A DNA stretch of 64,000 nt from Pseudomonas orientalis (GTDB taxonomy: Bacteria; Pseudomonadota; Gammaproteobacteria; Pseudomonadales; Pseudomonadaceae). Below the pieces are notes generated by a model, which saw nothing but the letters and a program-made list of their open reading frames with translations, ran no database searches and had not been told where the DNA came from. The DNA is taken from contig NZ_CP018049.1 in NCBI RefSeq assembly GCF_002934065.1, positions 1,610,501 to 1,674,500 on the forward strand, written 5' to 3'. The position numbers were made by a program, and so were the translations under genes. Every line of letters starts with the position of its first letter. The first letter of the stretch is position 1. Shown piece after piece: positions 18,014 to 25,686 of this stretch.

Positions 18014-18505
18014 TCATTTTGAAATCTGTGGTATTAAGAAAAGTAAAAACAGTATAGTGAATGCTACGAATTCTGAACCTATATCGCTCCATGAGTAACC
18101 ATGCATAAATAGCTTTGGTATGAGGTGATAGAGGAATACGCTGTATAGAGTAGAGTACAAAATGACGTAAGGAGTTTTATTGTAGAGTTTTATAGCTCTC
18201 TGCTTAATGGGGTTTCGCATGTAATTTTCTTGGTAAAAAATGTAACTCTTTTGCATTTCAATTAACTGTTCTTTCTGAAAGCTGGCTTCTGTAAGTAGTT
18301 CATTTGATTTCTTGGAATTGCGCCATAGGTATTTTCTCCATTTAGATAGAGAATTCTTGTAATCAGATTTAAGAGTGTTGATTGCTGATTGTGTTGATGC
18401 AATTCTTTCACGTTGATATTTCACAATATCTTTGTGTTTAAGTTTTGAACCTACGCGCCAGAGGCGGATGTAGAATTTAGAAGCATTGGATATTTTACTG
18501 AACAT
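18014..18505 (-). CDS. Membrane protein with two C-terminal helices
   Basis: 163 residues from ATG 18505 (MFSKISNASK). A longer frame to 18565 is rejected because the promoter TGCTACAAT (minus strand, 18530-18538) and an AATAAACAAACA leader lie in between. The N-terminal 100 residues are basic and helical; two membrane helices follow (about 107-125 and 138-158). No family recognised. It lies next to other small membrane proteins with the same leader type. Confidence 0.55.
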   Translation of the reverse strand: MFSKISNASKFYIRLWRVGSKLKHKDIVKYQRERIASTQSAINTLKSDYKNSLSKWRKYLWRNSKKSNELLTEASFQKEQLIEMQKSYIFYQENYMRNPIKQRAIKLYNKTPYVILYSTLYSVFLYHLIPKLFMHGYSWSDIGSEFVAFTILFLLFLIPQISK

Positions 18506-18563
18506 TCTTTGAGGTGTTTGTTTATTAATATTGTAGCACTGGTATAATTTTTTGCTTGGGCAC

Positions 18564-18584
18564 AAAAAAAGCCCTGTGGGCTTT
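18564..18584 (-). terminator. Terminator of the 18583 gene
   Basis: On the minus strand AAAGCCC, loop ACA, GGGCTTTTTTT directly after the stop. Confidence 0.8.
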
Positions 18585-19434
18585 AGTCGTTTTTGATGGT
18601 GATGTTTTCTTGTGCGAATGCGATGATAGAAACGTAACCGGGTGCTGGCGGTTGTGTATTTATTTTTACCTCAGTTGGTTTTGAGCCATCATTAGAATAT
18701 GTCTTCTCATCAAATTTCGGGTCTAATGCTTTACGTCTGGCAACCTCTTTATCAAACTGTTCGTTCATAACCTTACGGTCTGCATAGAATTTAGTTTCTT
18801 TTGGAAGATACTCAATGCCGCTGTTCACTTGAGGCTTTGAAGTTATTACTGAGTTTAATTCATCCATAGCGTGCTGAGCTTCAAAGGCTTGAGTTTCACT
18901 TTCAGTCATTCCTGACTTGCAATTTAACTTGCCTTTAATGATAGACATATCAATATCAGATTTTCCAACGAATTCTAATGTAGGGTTTTCGATAATGCAG
19001 AATTGACGTTGGGCAGTGTCCTGTTCTTTCTTAATTTTTAAGACTGTGAAGTTAAACATAACCATGAAAAATGCGATAACAACTAAAAAGCCAAGTATTG
19101 GGAATTCATTTTCATCTTCCTTTGTTGCTGGTACTTCAAACGCTTTGGCTATAAATGCGCCATGTTTAAATTCGGATGTTGGAATTACTGTTGTTACTCT
19201 TGCAGACTGAATGAACGCAATTTCTTCGCCATTGCTTCTAAATGAAATCAACAGGTTTTTAAGTTTAAAGATTCCTAATAATTCTTCTTTTGAGTAATTA
19301 TTCTCTGATTCAAATATTTTGGTTGACACCTTGTCGAATCTTTTTATTAAACTCTTTTCGCTTTCAATTCCCTCCATTGCATTATCAATGTCTTCAAGCA
19401 TGTTAAGTGGGTTTCTTGCTTTGACTTCTCTCAT
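18583..19434 (-). CDS. Single-pass membrane protein with a shared N-terminal module
   Basis: 283 residues. Residues about 30-105 form a module (KRFDKVSTKIF, then LKNLLISFRSNGEEIAFIQ) that is also seen in the genes at 19540 and 20235. One membrane helix (about 112-133) separates it from a C-terminal domain of 150 residues with two Cys, which would lie outside the cytoplasm. Promoter TGCTACTAT (minus, 19466-19474) and an ATAACAAACAAG leader support the start; no Shine-Dalgarno. Confidence 0.55.
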   Translation of the reverse strand: MREVKARNPLNMLEDIDNAMEGIESEKSLIKRFDKVSTKIFESENNYSKEELLGIFKLKNLLISFRSNGEEIAFIQSARVTTVIPTSEFKHGAFIAKAFEVPATKEDENEFPILGFLVVIAFFMVMFNFTVLKIKKEQDTAQRQFCIIENPTLEFVGKSDIDMSIIKGKLNCKSGMTESETQAFEAQHAMDELNSVITSKPQVNSGIEYLPKETKFYADRKVMNEQFDKEVARRKALDPKFDEKTYSNDGSKPTEVKINTQPPAPGYVSIIAFAQENITIKND

Positions 19435-19508
19435 AATATTTAATATTTGCTTGTTTGTTATTTCAATAGTAGCATTTTATATTTTGATTAATAGAGTTAA
19501 GGAAAAAT

Positions 19509-19530
19509 AAACCTGCTTATTTGCAGGTTT
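19509..19530 (-). terminator. Terminator of the 19540 gene
   Basis: On the minus strand AAACCTGCAA, then TTGCAGGTTT-like arms (AACCTGC, AAATAA, GCAGGTTT) and T residues. Confidence 0.7.
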
Positions 19531-19539
19531 GTATTGATG

Positions 19540-20109
19540 TTAATTAAATTTAATGTACAACAGTGAAATAAAAAAAGCCAGCTTCACCAAAAATGCCAAA
19601 AGCATGAAGAATAAAGTTGACTTGATCATGAATTTTAAAAGTATTGTTTCATGGCTTGCGTGCTCTGGATCATCTTTCATAATGCGAACTATCAAGAAGT
19701 TGAAGATTGCCAATGTGGCTCTATCAAGATACGTTGGTTTTTTAGGTGGCAAATTTGCGATTCTGTTTTGCTCAACCATATTTCTTCTATCAAGTCTTGC
19801 TTTGGCTTCTAATGCTTGTTGCTTTTTTTCATAATGAAACTCTTTGTGTGCTTTGTAGATAGTTACGCCAAGGCTCAATTCATTTGAAGGGTAGATTGCC
19901 GTTTCCCATCTATCATAAGAGTTCTGTTTAGCAACTGCGGTAATAGTGCCATTGGACTGGTATGTTATTCTTAAACCTGCTGTGCTGAATTTATTGATAA
20001 TTATTTCATTAGAATCTTTATCTGAGATTCCAGATGCAATTTTGTTAAATTCTTTTTTAAGTCTCATTTGAAATTGTGGATTATGGTCGATTGAAAAGTT
20101 TTCTTTCAT
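19540..20109 (-). CDS. Membrane protein with the shared N-terminal module
   Basis: 189 residues. The first 90 residues repeat the module of the 18583 gene (KKEFNKIASGIS, then STAGLRITYQSNGTITAVAK, then LSLGVTIYKAHKEF). A charged helical stretch follows, then one or two membrane helices at the C-terminus (about 160-187). Promoter TGCTACTAT (minus, 20136-20144) and a TATCAAACAAAT leader. Function unknown. Confidence 0.55.
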   Translation of the reverse strand: MKENFSIDHNPQFQMRLKKEFNKIASGISDKDSNEIIINKFSTAGLRITYQSNGTITAVAKQNSYDRWETAIYPSNELSLGVTIYKAHKEFHYEKKQQALEAKARLDRRNMVEQNRIANLPPKKPTYLDRATLAIFNFLIVRIMKDDPEHASHETILLKFMIKSTLFFMLLAFLVKLAFFISLLYIKFN

Positions 20110-20188
20110 GTTGATAATATTTGTTTGATACTACAATAGTAGCATTTATGATTTCTTGAATTTCGGTTTTGTGGGTTTATTTCAGATG

Positions 20189-20220
20189 AAAAAAAACCGT
20201 GAGCTTGTATCACGGTCTTT
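20189..20220 (-). terminator. Terminator of the 20235 gene
   Basis: On the minus strand GACCGTGATAC and GCTCACGGT arms, then eight T. Confidence 0.75.
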
Positions 20221-20234
20221 TGTTTCATCAGTGC

Positions 20235-20861
20235 TTAGTGAATTGGGCGTACTAAATATAATCCGCCTAATACTAGCGCCGGGAACCATCCGAATGTTAC
20301 AAGTATAACGATAGGCATCATTAACTTTTCCATTTTTGAAAAGTCGTCCCATGTTACTTTTTTGCTTTTAATAATATCCATGTTTAACAAATCTTCTGAT
20401 AAAGCTTTTATTGCATTACCTGAGTTCTTGTTGTCCCAAATTTCTGAATATATGCAGTCAGGGCGATTCAATATCACCATATCGTGTTTTTCAAAAAGCT
20501 TTTCTGTTTGGCTATATGTCATGTCTTCAGTTACGTATGGTGCAACTGCATTATAACGAACGTACAAATCATCAGATGATTGAAGTATGGCTTCTTGTTT
20601 GTCGAACTCTTCGAAAACCTGATACACCAATTCTCCGTTCAGTAAGTCTCTAGTGATGTAGTTTATTGTCACTTCTTCTTTGCTTTCATCCTTAAAGAAT
20701 CTTGTAATTTCAGTAATCAATCCACCTTCTTTGTGAAAGACAAATAAATTCTTTCTCTCTAGAACCTCATCCATTTCTTCACAAGTTGTTTCAGGTGTGA
20801 ACTTAGCGGTTATCTTTTCGAATTTTGCTTTTACTTTATCGTACTGCTTTGAATTTTCCAT
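20235..20861 (-). CDS. Membrane protein with two copies of the shared module
   Basis: 208 residues. Residues about 7-85 (KVKAKFEKITAKF, then ERKNLFVFHKEGGLITEI) and about 100-165 (YNAVAPYVTEDMTYSQTEKLFEKHDMVIL, in pieces: EKLFEKHDMVIL) look like two copies of the module in the two previous genes. One membrane helix near the C-terminus (about 182-203). Promoter TGGTATTAT (minus, 20888-20896) with a TATCAAACAAAC leader. Probably a lineage-specific family; no known function. Confidence 0.55.
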   Translation of the reverse strand: MENSKQYDKVKAKFEKITAKFTPETTCEEMDEVLERKNLFVFHKEGGLITEITRFFKDESKEEVTINYITRDLLNGELVYQVFEEFDKQEAILQSSDDLYVRYNAVAPYVTEDMTYSQTEKLFEKHDMVILNRPDCIYSEIWDNKNSGNAIKALSEDLLNMDIIKSKKVTWDDFSKMEKLMMPIVILVTFGWFPALVLGGLYLVRPIH

Positions 20862-20896
20862 TGCTTATAAGTTTGTTTGATAACTTAATAATACCA

Positions 20897-21347
20897 TACG
20901 TTGATTTCAAAATTTACCTTTAACGAAAAATATTCCCATAAATGGTATAATATCACTATATGGATCTGCTTTTATGATTGACTACTTGCCTCTACAAATT
21001 TTCGTTTACATGAAAATAGAATACCTCTCAAATCAGTCTTGTCTGACTTTGAAGGTGTATGCAAACGGAGTGCGCAAGAGTAACGTAAATTCAGACTTGT
21101 CTGACTTTACACCCGTCCTTGCTTCTTTTGATTTTAAAATAAAAAAGATTTTGATCTTCAACGTCATACAACTTATATAGCAAGTTTTCAGTATTTTGAA
21201 TTATCTGTTTTCAAGGGCTTTTCACGAACGTCATACAAATCAGTATTTTCCATTTTGACCATTCCTAATCAGATTTAATGAGTTGTCCTATAGGTGTAGG
21301 CTGGTTCTTTCAACTGGATTCTAGGCACAAGCTAGACCAAATAAAAA
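20897..21347. other. Repeat-containing non-coding interval
   Basis: About 450 bp without a convincing gene. It holds two copies of an 18-base motif (21033-21050 and 21091-21108); the second contains the perfect palindrome TCAGAC-TT-GTCTGA. It also has two copies of AACGTCATACAA (21160-21171, 21227-21238) and two of CAGTATTTT (21189, 21241). A weak 68-codon frame (20974-21180) covers part of it but has no ribosome site. Candidate regulatory, RNA or origin region. Confidence 0.4.
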
Positions 21348-21381
21348 TGCTACACTGTTCTCATAACAACTGAGTCAACTA
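21348..21381 (+). promoter_or_regulatory. Extended -10 promoter
   Basis: TGCTACACT (21348-21356), then a leader with CATAACAACTGAGTC before ATG 21382; no Shine-Dalgarno. Confidence 0.5.
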
Positions 21382-22500
21382 ATGATTACAGATTACACCA
21401 GTCAACAACGTAAAAACCTATCTACAAATGAAGCTATTATAAAGACTTCTCCTTCATCAATAGTAACCACTCCTATTGAAATTTTAGAATTAAAAGCGGC
21501 TAGAGCATTTGGCTCTTTGTCCACGTTTGATGAAATTACACTTAGACATAAACTTACAGATCGTTTTAATGAGATTTGCGTATTTAGAGAAGGTACAGAA
21601 GAACATCTTGAACTATATTTTAGAGATCTTGAACGCGCTAAAGAGTTTAGTTTTGCATTTAACGCTGCAACAAATACTGTTGAACAATTCATGCATGGTG
21701 TTAAGGTTTATAACAATCTGACCAATACAATTCCAAGAAAAGCAGAAAAGAATATCACTGCTTATCCATTCGAAAGTTTTGAGCATTATCTAGCTAGAAT
21801 GCAAAAACTAATTCCTTGTCATTTGTCTGAAGGTGGATTTAGAGAAATTATTCGCAAGCATTGGTATGTATCTCAGGACTTATTTTCAAAGCAAGAAGAT
21901 GGTTCAGTGCTCTACGGTCCTACAGCAGCAGAATCATTTCTAGCGTTTCATAAAAGAGCTTCAACGTTCACAGATAGAGTTGATTCCGCTAGAGAAAAAG
22001 GTTACAGCAATCATCACACAAATACGCTTTTAAAATATTTAGGTAAGCATGAAATCAAATTCAAAGAACCTGTTGTTTACATAAAACCTTGGATTGATGA
22101 AGGCGGTGCGTTGTTAGAATCACTTGAAGAAATTCCTGTTGAAGAAAAAAAATCCAACAATAAATATTCACATTCAAATTCAAGTTTGAGTGAAAAAGAA
22201 CAACAGGAATGGGCTGACATGGACGATTTTGTTATTCATGAATGGGATAGACAAGAAGCAGAATCATTAGAAGAGTGGGTATTTCCAATTCCAGTTGCTG
22301 TTCCTCTTCCATGTGAGCCACTTCCAAAGCCTTTAGAGAGTGTTACAGATGTAATTGAAGACGTAGCGCAGTCCAACGCATCCAATCACATCAGCGCGCC
22401 TGTAGACGATCTCCAGGATCTCAACTGGTCGTTTGTTGCTGGTGTTGTCGTTGGTGCTGCGGCAACTGGCTTGCTAATCTCAAAGCTGTTCAGCAAATAA
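21382..22500 (+). CDS. Tail-anchored protein of unknown function
   Basis: 372 residues. The long N-terminal part is soluble and acidic; residues about 245-290 are low-complexity (Ser, Glu, Lys). A single hydrophobic helix rich in Val, Ala and Gly (about 350-368) lies at the very C-terminus with a short SKLFSK end, typical of a tail anchor. No family recognised. A terminator follows. Confidence 0.55.
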   Translation: MITDYTSQQRKNLSTNEAIIKTSPSSIVTTPIEILELKAARAFGSLSTFDEITLRHKLTDRFNEICVFREGTEEHLELYFRDLERAKEFSFAFNAATNTVEQFMHGVKVYNNLTNTIPRKAEKNITAYPFESFEHYLARMQKLIPCHLSEGGFREIIRKHWYVSQDLFSKQEDGSVLYGPTAAESFLAFHKRASTFTDRVDSAREKGYSNHHTNTLLKYLGKHEIKFKEPVVYIKPWIDEGGALLESLEEIPVEEKKSNNKYSHSNSSLSEKEQQEWADMDDFVIHEWDRQEAESLEEWVFPIPVAVPLPCEPLPKPLESVTDVIEDVAQSNASNHISAPVDDLQDLNWSFVAGVVVGAAATGLLISKLFSK

Positions 22501-22527
22501 TAATCTTCAATGATTTGAGAATTCATT

Positions 22528-22550
22528 AAGAGCCTTCTGGCTCTTTTTTG
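22528..22550 (+). terminator. Terminator
   Basis: AAGAGCC, loop TTCT, GGCTCTTTTTT. Confidence 0.8.
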
Positions 22551-22590
22551 TTTTTATTATTGCTTAATCAATTGTTTTGTGTAAGGCATA

Positions 22591-22625
22591 TGCTACTATT
22601 ATATTAACAAACAAACATTTATAAA
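22591..22625 (+). promoter_or_regulatory. Extended -10 promoter and ACAAACAA leader
   Basis: TGCTACTAT (22591-22599), then TATTAACAAACAAACA and ATG 22626 with no Shine-Dalgarno. The 13 bases from the -10 box onward (TGCTACTATTATA) match those before 10838 exactly. Confidence 0.65.
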
Positions 22626-23120
22626 ATGATTAACCTTAAAAAAACCTCTACAGAAAAAATCAGTAAGCTAACAAAGATTCTTTCCTTTGTTAAGAAAATA
22701 CCTAAAAGCGCTTGGGTTGCTGCATTCATTGCTTTAATATTTTTCACAAGAACAAACTTCGAGCCTTACGATTTCATAACCATGGGCAATGTGTGTACAT
22801 TTACACAACTTGTTCCCGAAGCCTGTGCCAATTTTAAAGCAATGCAAACGTTCAACTGGTTCTTATTTGGTTTGAACGGTTTAAGTATTTTGATTGCTCT
22901 GATAGCTTTCGTTGTCTTTGCTTACAAGATAATGAAGTGTCTCATTACAAAGAAAGACGTAAACATAAAATCAGTGTTCGTTACTTTTGCGGTGGCTACA
23001 ATTCTACAAGTAGTTTCAGTTTCTATTTTCACTCACACTGCAAATTACAAAGCTGAGTTGAGCATTGTTAAAGAACAATTGAAGCCGCACTTTGATAAAA
23101 CTTCGAAGGTGGCAAAATGA
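22626..23120 (+). CDS. Membrane protein, about three helices
   Basis: 164 residues, basic N-terminus, membrane helices at about 30-45, 78-102 and 115-135, and a helical C-terminus. Two Cys lie in the loop between helix 1 and helix 2. The stop overlaps the start of the next gene (ATGA at 23117-23120), so the two form an operon. Unknown function. Confidence 0.55.
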   Translation: MINLKKTSTEKISKLTKILSFVKKIPKSAWVAAFIALIFFTRTNFEPYDFITMGNVCTFTQLVPEACANFKAMQTFNWFLFGLNGLSILIALIAFVVFAYKIMKCLITKKDVNIKSVFVTFAVATILQVVSVSIFTHTANYKAELSIVKEQLKPHFDKTSKVAK

Positions 23121-23353
23121 ATTCTGATAAAAGAGAACCACGCGAATGGTTTGCAAAAATCCTGAAGGCGGTGGCGTTTGTGAAGAAGTATGGTCTGCTT
23201 ATGTTAGGTGCCTTTATATTAATCATGTTCTTTTATTCCTCTTGGTCGAATGATAGACACATCAAAGAACAGATCCAGAACAAACGTGATTATAGAGTTC
23301 TTCAAGCCCAACAGCATTTGAAAATTGAAAAGCAAGAGCTTCAAATAAGATGA
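23117..23353 (+). CDS. Small single-helix membrane protein
   Basis: 78 residues with one membrane helix (about 30-48) and a charged C-terminal helix. The start overlaps the stop of the previous gene. Unlike the first gene of the operon it has a strong ribosome site (AAGGTGG, 5 bases upstream), a contrast seen elsewhere in the island. Unknown function, probably a partner of the upstream protein. Confidence 0.55.
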   Translation: MNSDKREPREWFAKILKAVAFVKKYGLLMLGAFILIMFFYSSWSNDRHIKEQIQNKRDYRVLQAQQHLKIEKQELQIR

Positions 23354-23372
23354 CCGCCAAGGCGGTTTTTTT
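23353..23372 (+). terminator. Terminator
   Basis: ACCGCC, AA, GGCGGT and a run of seven T. Confidence 0.85.
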
Positions 23373-23439
23373 ACGGTTTGATGGTGTGTGGTGTTGAAAG
23401 CTTCTATAATCGCGTACAGGACTCAATCAGGATCAAGGT

Positions 23440-23928
23440 ATGGAACGCTTCGACAAATATGTTTTTCAATGCCTAGGCGCTGTTGAACTGCTTCACGTAA
23501 ACGGCATGTGGGTTCAGTCTGCATCACTGGCATTTATTTACATCGATCACATGTGCTGGCTGTCTGTAGATGGCAAGAATTCGCCTTCTGATTTCAAAGC
23601 ATGGGTTGATAAGTACATGCTACGGAATAGAGATCTAGGGTGTACTTCTAACGATCTTTGGGAAGGTAGAAACTCATTGTTGCATATGGGTACGGCTGAA
23701 TCAGACCGTTGGAAAGAAAGGAATGCCGATAGGATTATATTTTATAGAAAGATGGAGAAGCCTGTTTTGACTTCAGGTGAAGACTTCGTCTTTGTGAATC
23801 TTGATCAGTTCATATTTTCTTTTCTTGAGGGCTTGCTTCAATACAGACTTGATATAGAGGCTGATACTGATAGGAAAGAAATTGTAGATAGAAAGGTCGG
23901 TAAATTTCTTTTGAATACTCCAACCTGA
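23440..23928 (+). CDS. Soluble protein, possible HEPN-like fold
   Basis: 162 residues, mostly helical, no signal. The middle contains GRNSLLHMGTAES, where R and H are separated by four residues (Rx4H), the signature of HEPN ribonucleases. In this setting the call is tentative because the rest of the fold cannot be tested. Ribosome site GGATCAAGG just upstream. It is transcribed alone and followed by a terminator. No antitoxin gene lies next to it on the same strand. Confidence 0.45.
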   Translation: MERFDKYVFQCLGAVELLHVNGMWVQSASLAFIYIDHMCWLSVDGKNSPSDFKAWVDKYMLRNRDLGCTSNDLWEGRNSLLHMGTAESDRWKERNADRIIFYRKMEKPVLTSGEDFVFVNLDQFIFSFLEGLLQYRLDIEADTDRKEIVDRKVGKFLLNTPT

Positions 23929-23950
23929 TTTTATCTGAGTGGAAAAAACA

Positions 23951-23973
23951 AAAGCCCAACCGGGCTTTTTTGT
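23951..23973. terminator. Bidirectional terminator
   Basis: AAAGCCC, loop AACC, GGGCTTTTTT; lies between convergent genes. Confidence 0.8.
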
Positions 23974-23976
23974 TCT

Positions 23977-24489
23977 TTACTTGGTGAAATCTTTCAATTC
24001 ATTTGGAGTGGGCTTTCGATTTAGAACCTTCAGAAAACCTCGTATTACATTTTTCTCGTTGTAACTGTAAAGAGCATTGTGGTTTGCTTTCCAAGCCTCT
24101 ATGAACTGCTTACGGTACTTTGAATGAAGTTCATTATAAGCGATCTGGTAGTTCAGATATTCGCTATACACTTCTTCAACATCGGGATCACTACATGTAG
24201 CCGGTAGCTCAATTAAATCATCTGCACGTTGCGATAGTAAGTAGTAGTGCATAGCGTTGATAGGCGGCACACTAATGTTCACAATGCTCTTTCTGTCATC
24301 AGAGTAGTACATCGTATTGAAAATAATGGATTCATTTTCGTGGTTAAAGAACTTAATGGTTTGATCTAAAACTGATAAACATTGCGAGACTTGTTCACTT
24401 GTCAGATCTAAGTATAGGAACGATAAAGCTTCTTCTTGAATGAAGCTTGTCAAGGTTTCTTTATGATACAAATATGATGTTGGTTTCAT
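23977..24489 (-). CDS. Unknown helical protein
   Basis: 170 residues, soluble, helical. The end (GFLKVLNRKPTPNELKDF) resembles a stretch in the gene at 25687 (SFWKILDRNPYDFEI), suggesting a shared C-terminal motif F-x-K-x-L-x-R-x-P. It has an AGGAAATG ribosome site inside a leader almost identical to that of the next upstream gene. Probably last gene of the unit 25142 to 23977. Confidence 0.5.
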   Translation of the reverse strand: MKPTSYLYHKETLTSFIQEEALSFLYLDLTSEQVSQCLSVLDQTIKFFNHENESIIFNTMYYSDDRKSIVNISVPPINAMHYYLLSQRADDLIELPATCSDPDVEEVYSEYLNYQIAYNELHSKYRKQFIEAWKANHNALYSYNEKNVIRGFLKVLNRKPTPNELKDFTK

Positions 24490-24526
24490 TTCCTGTTCTC
24501 GTTGTTTGTGGGCTTTAGCCGTTAGT
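24487..24526 (-). promoter_or_regulatory. 5' leader shared with the 24786 gene
   Basis: On the minus strand the leader runs GGCTAAAGCC, a short C/A stretch, CAACGAGAACAGGAAATG. The leader of the upstream gene (24788-24824) has GGCGAAAGCC and CAACGAGAACGGGAAATG. The GGC-GCC stem and the repeated ribosome site point to common control of translation. Confidence 0.45.
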
Positions 24527-24534
24527 TATTTCTG

Positions 24535-24786
24535 TTATTGCCAATTGCATTTCCAAAATATGAAATTATCATATATTTTAAGTTCTTCTATTTCTTCAAT
24601 CGAGGTGGCATAAGTTATTGCTAGAATCTTATCGGTCAAATCTTTTGCGTTAATGGATGTGAGCCATTCTATGCCTTCTTGCGGAACAACCCCGTAAGTC
24701 CTATGCATCACATCTTTGAAATTATTGAATGCGTATACTATATTAGTAATAATTTTTACTTTCTTTTTGTTTAATCTTTTAGACAT
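24535..24786 (-). CDS. Small unknown protein
   Basis: 83 residues, basic N-terminus (MSKRLNKKKVKII), no membrane helix, no motif. Ribosome site GGGAAATG. The leader carries a GGCGAAAGCC stem with a GNRA-type loop and is shared with the downstream gene at 24489. A degenerate copy of the 37-bp inverted repeat lies upstream (24855-24891). Confidence 0.5.
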   Translation of the reverse strand: MSKRLNKKKVKIITNIVYAFNNFKDVMHRTYGVVPQEGIEWLTSINAKDLTDKILAITYATSIEEIEELKIYDNFIFWKCNWQ

Positions 24787-24854
24787 TTCCCGTTCTCGTT
24801 GTTGGAGGCTTTCGCCAGTTAGGTGTTACTTTTTATGGTTCTTAATAAATTGTA

Positions 24855-24891
24855 GTTTAGTGCGTTAACACTTAGGTTTTGCTCAATATTT
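24855..24891. repeat. Degenerate copy of the 37-bp inverted repeat
   Basis: By eye 27 of 37 positions match the three close copies at 27814, 30513 and 31961, including the core TGCGTTAAC. The right arm is poorly kept, and no good -10 box stands at the expected distance. Confidence 0.35.
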
Positions 24892-25142
24892 TACGAAAAA
24901 TTAAGCCGTTCAAAACGATGTGGAAGCCGATCAAGGGTTTCCATAAATACGGATTCGATGCTGCTGATTTCATAGTGATGACGATTTTCAAAAAATGGTG
25001 AATTCGTTTCTTGTTGTTCACGCATTCTGGTAAGCAGTGGGCTGTATAGCTGAAAGGCTTCTGCTTTACTTGTTGTAAATATTTCTTTCAAAAATTTCTT
25101 TTCAGCCTTCATTAAAAATCTAATCTTTTCATTTTCTGTCAT
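24891..25142 (-). CDS. Small unknown helical protein
   Basis: 83 residues, charged and helical, no motif. It has the best sigma-70-type promoter in the island (TTGACA, 16 bp, TATAAT on the minus strand, 25196-25223) and a long leader with AAAAACAAACAAAGG. First gene of a probable leftward unit with 24535 and 23977. Unknown function. Confidence 0.5.
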   Translation of the reverse strand: MTENEKIRFLMKAEKKFLKEIFTTSKAEAFQLYSPLLTRMREQQETNSPFFENRHHYEISSIESVFMETLDRLPHRFERLNFS

Positions 25143-25195
25143 TTTCTTTCTCTTTTTTAAAGGATAATCCCCTTTGTTTGTTTTTCTTAAGTCGA

Positions 25196-25223
25196 ATTAT
25201 AATGATTGAAAAAAGATTGTCAA
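25196..25223 (-). promoter_or_regulatory. Consensus promoter
   Basis: Minus strand: TTGACA (25218-25223), 16-bp spacer, TATAAT (25196-25201). Confidence 0.75.
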
Positions 25224-25388
25224 TAGTAGAATATAAAATAAATCGAACTATTTTATTATTTTTTTTAGTGATTTTAAAATGAGTTAAAAATGAAAAAACA
25301 AACGTGAAGATTTTCTCCTGAAATAAAATTGTGATTTTTTGTATTTTTGATTTTTGCGCACGGCAGACCAGTACCTATATAGATGGGT

Positions 25389-25430
25389 GGGTAGGTACGG
25401 GGTAGGAGTGGGGTAGGGCGGTAGTACGTG
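25389..25430 (+). repeat. 11-bp repeat array 1
   Basis: GGGTA begins at 25389, 25400 and 25411, spaced exactly 11 bp, and the array ends in TAGTAC. Units are of the type GGGGTAGGAGT. Confidence 0.7.
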
Positions 25431-25650
25431 CTTACCCTGTTCCTACTCCATGAGGGTAGGACGCTACCCCGGCTGGGGTATCGGTTGCCTGTGTTGTGGG
25501 TACTGGATCGGATCTGTGTGTGGGTTGAGTCTTCTTCTATATAGAAGGCTCAATCATAGGAAGACATGCCAAGGCTTGGTAAGCCTGCAGGTGATCGATC
25601 TGGTGGTTGCTGTGGTGTGGGTATGACCGTACTACGGCGTTACCCTCGTT

Positions 25651-25683
25651 GTGGTACGCATAGGGTAGGAGTGGGGTAGGAAG
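25651..25683 (+). repeat. 11-bp repeat array 2
   Basis: Three units: GTGGTACGCAT (25651), AGGGTAGGAGT (25662), GGGGTAGGAAG (25673). Confidence 0.7.
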
Positions 25684-25686
25684 CTA

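Larger units (their letters stand above)
25224..25686. other. Non-coding region with 11-bp repeats and hairpins
   Basis: AT-rich to about 25355, then abruptly GC-richer. It holds two arrays of the 11-bp repeat (25389-25430 and 25651-25683), a palindrome CTTCTATATAGAAG inside a longer GAG-CTC hairpin (about 25528-25552), and CCAAGGCTTGG (about 25571). No ribosome site with an open frame was seen. It looks like a protein-binding or origin region. Confidence 0.5.

Noticed and set aside
20974..21180. 68-codon frame in the repeat-rich gap
   Set aside because: No ribosome site or leader, and it is built partly of the repeated motifs.
25389..25683. CRISPR array
   Set aside because: Units are 11 bp without spacers, and no cas genes are present.
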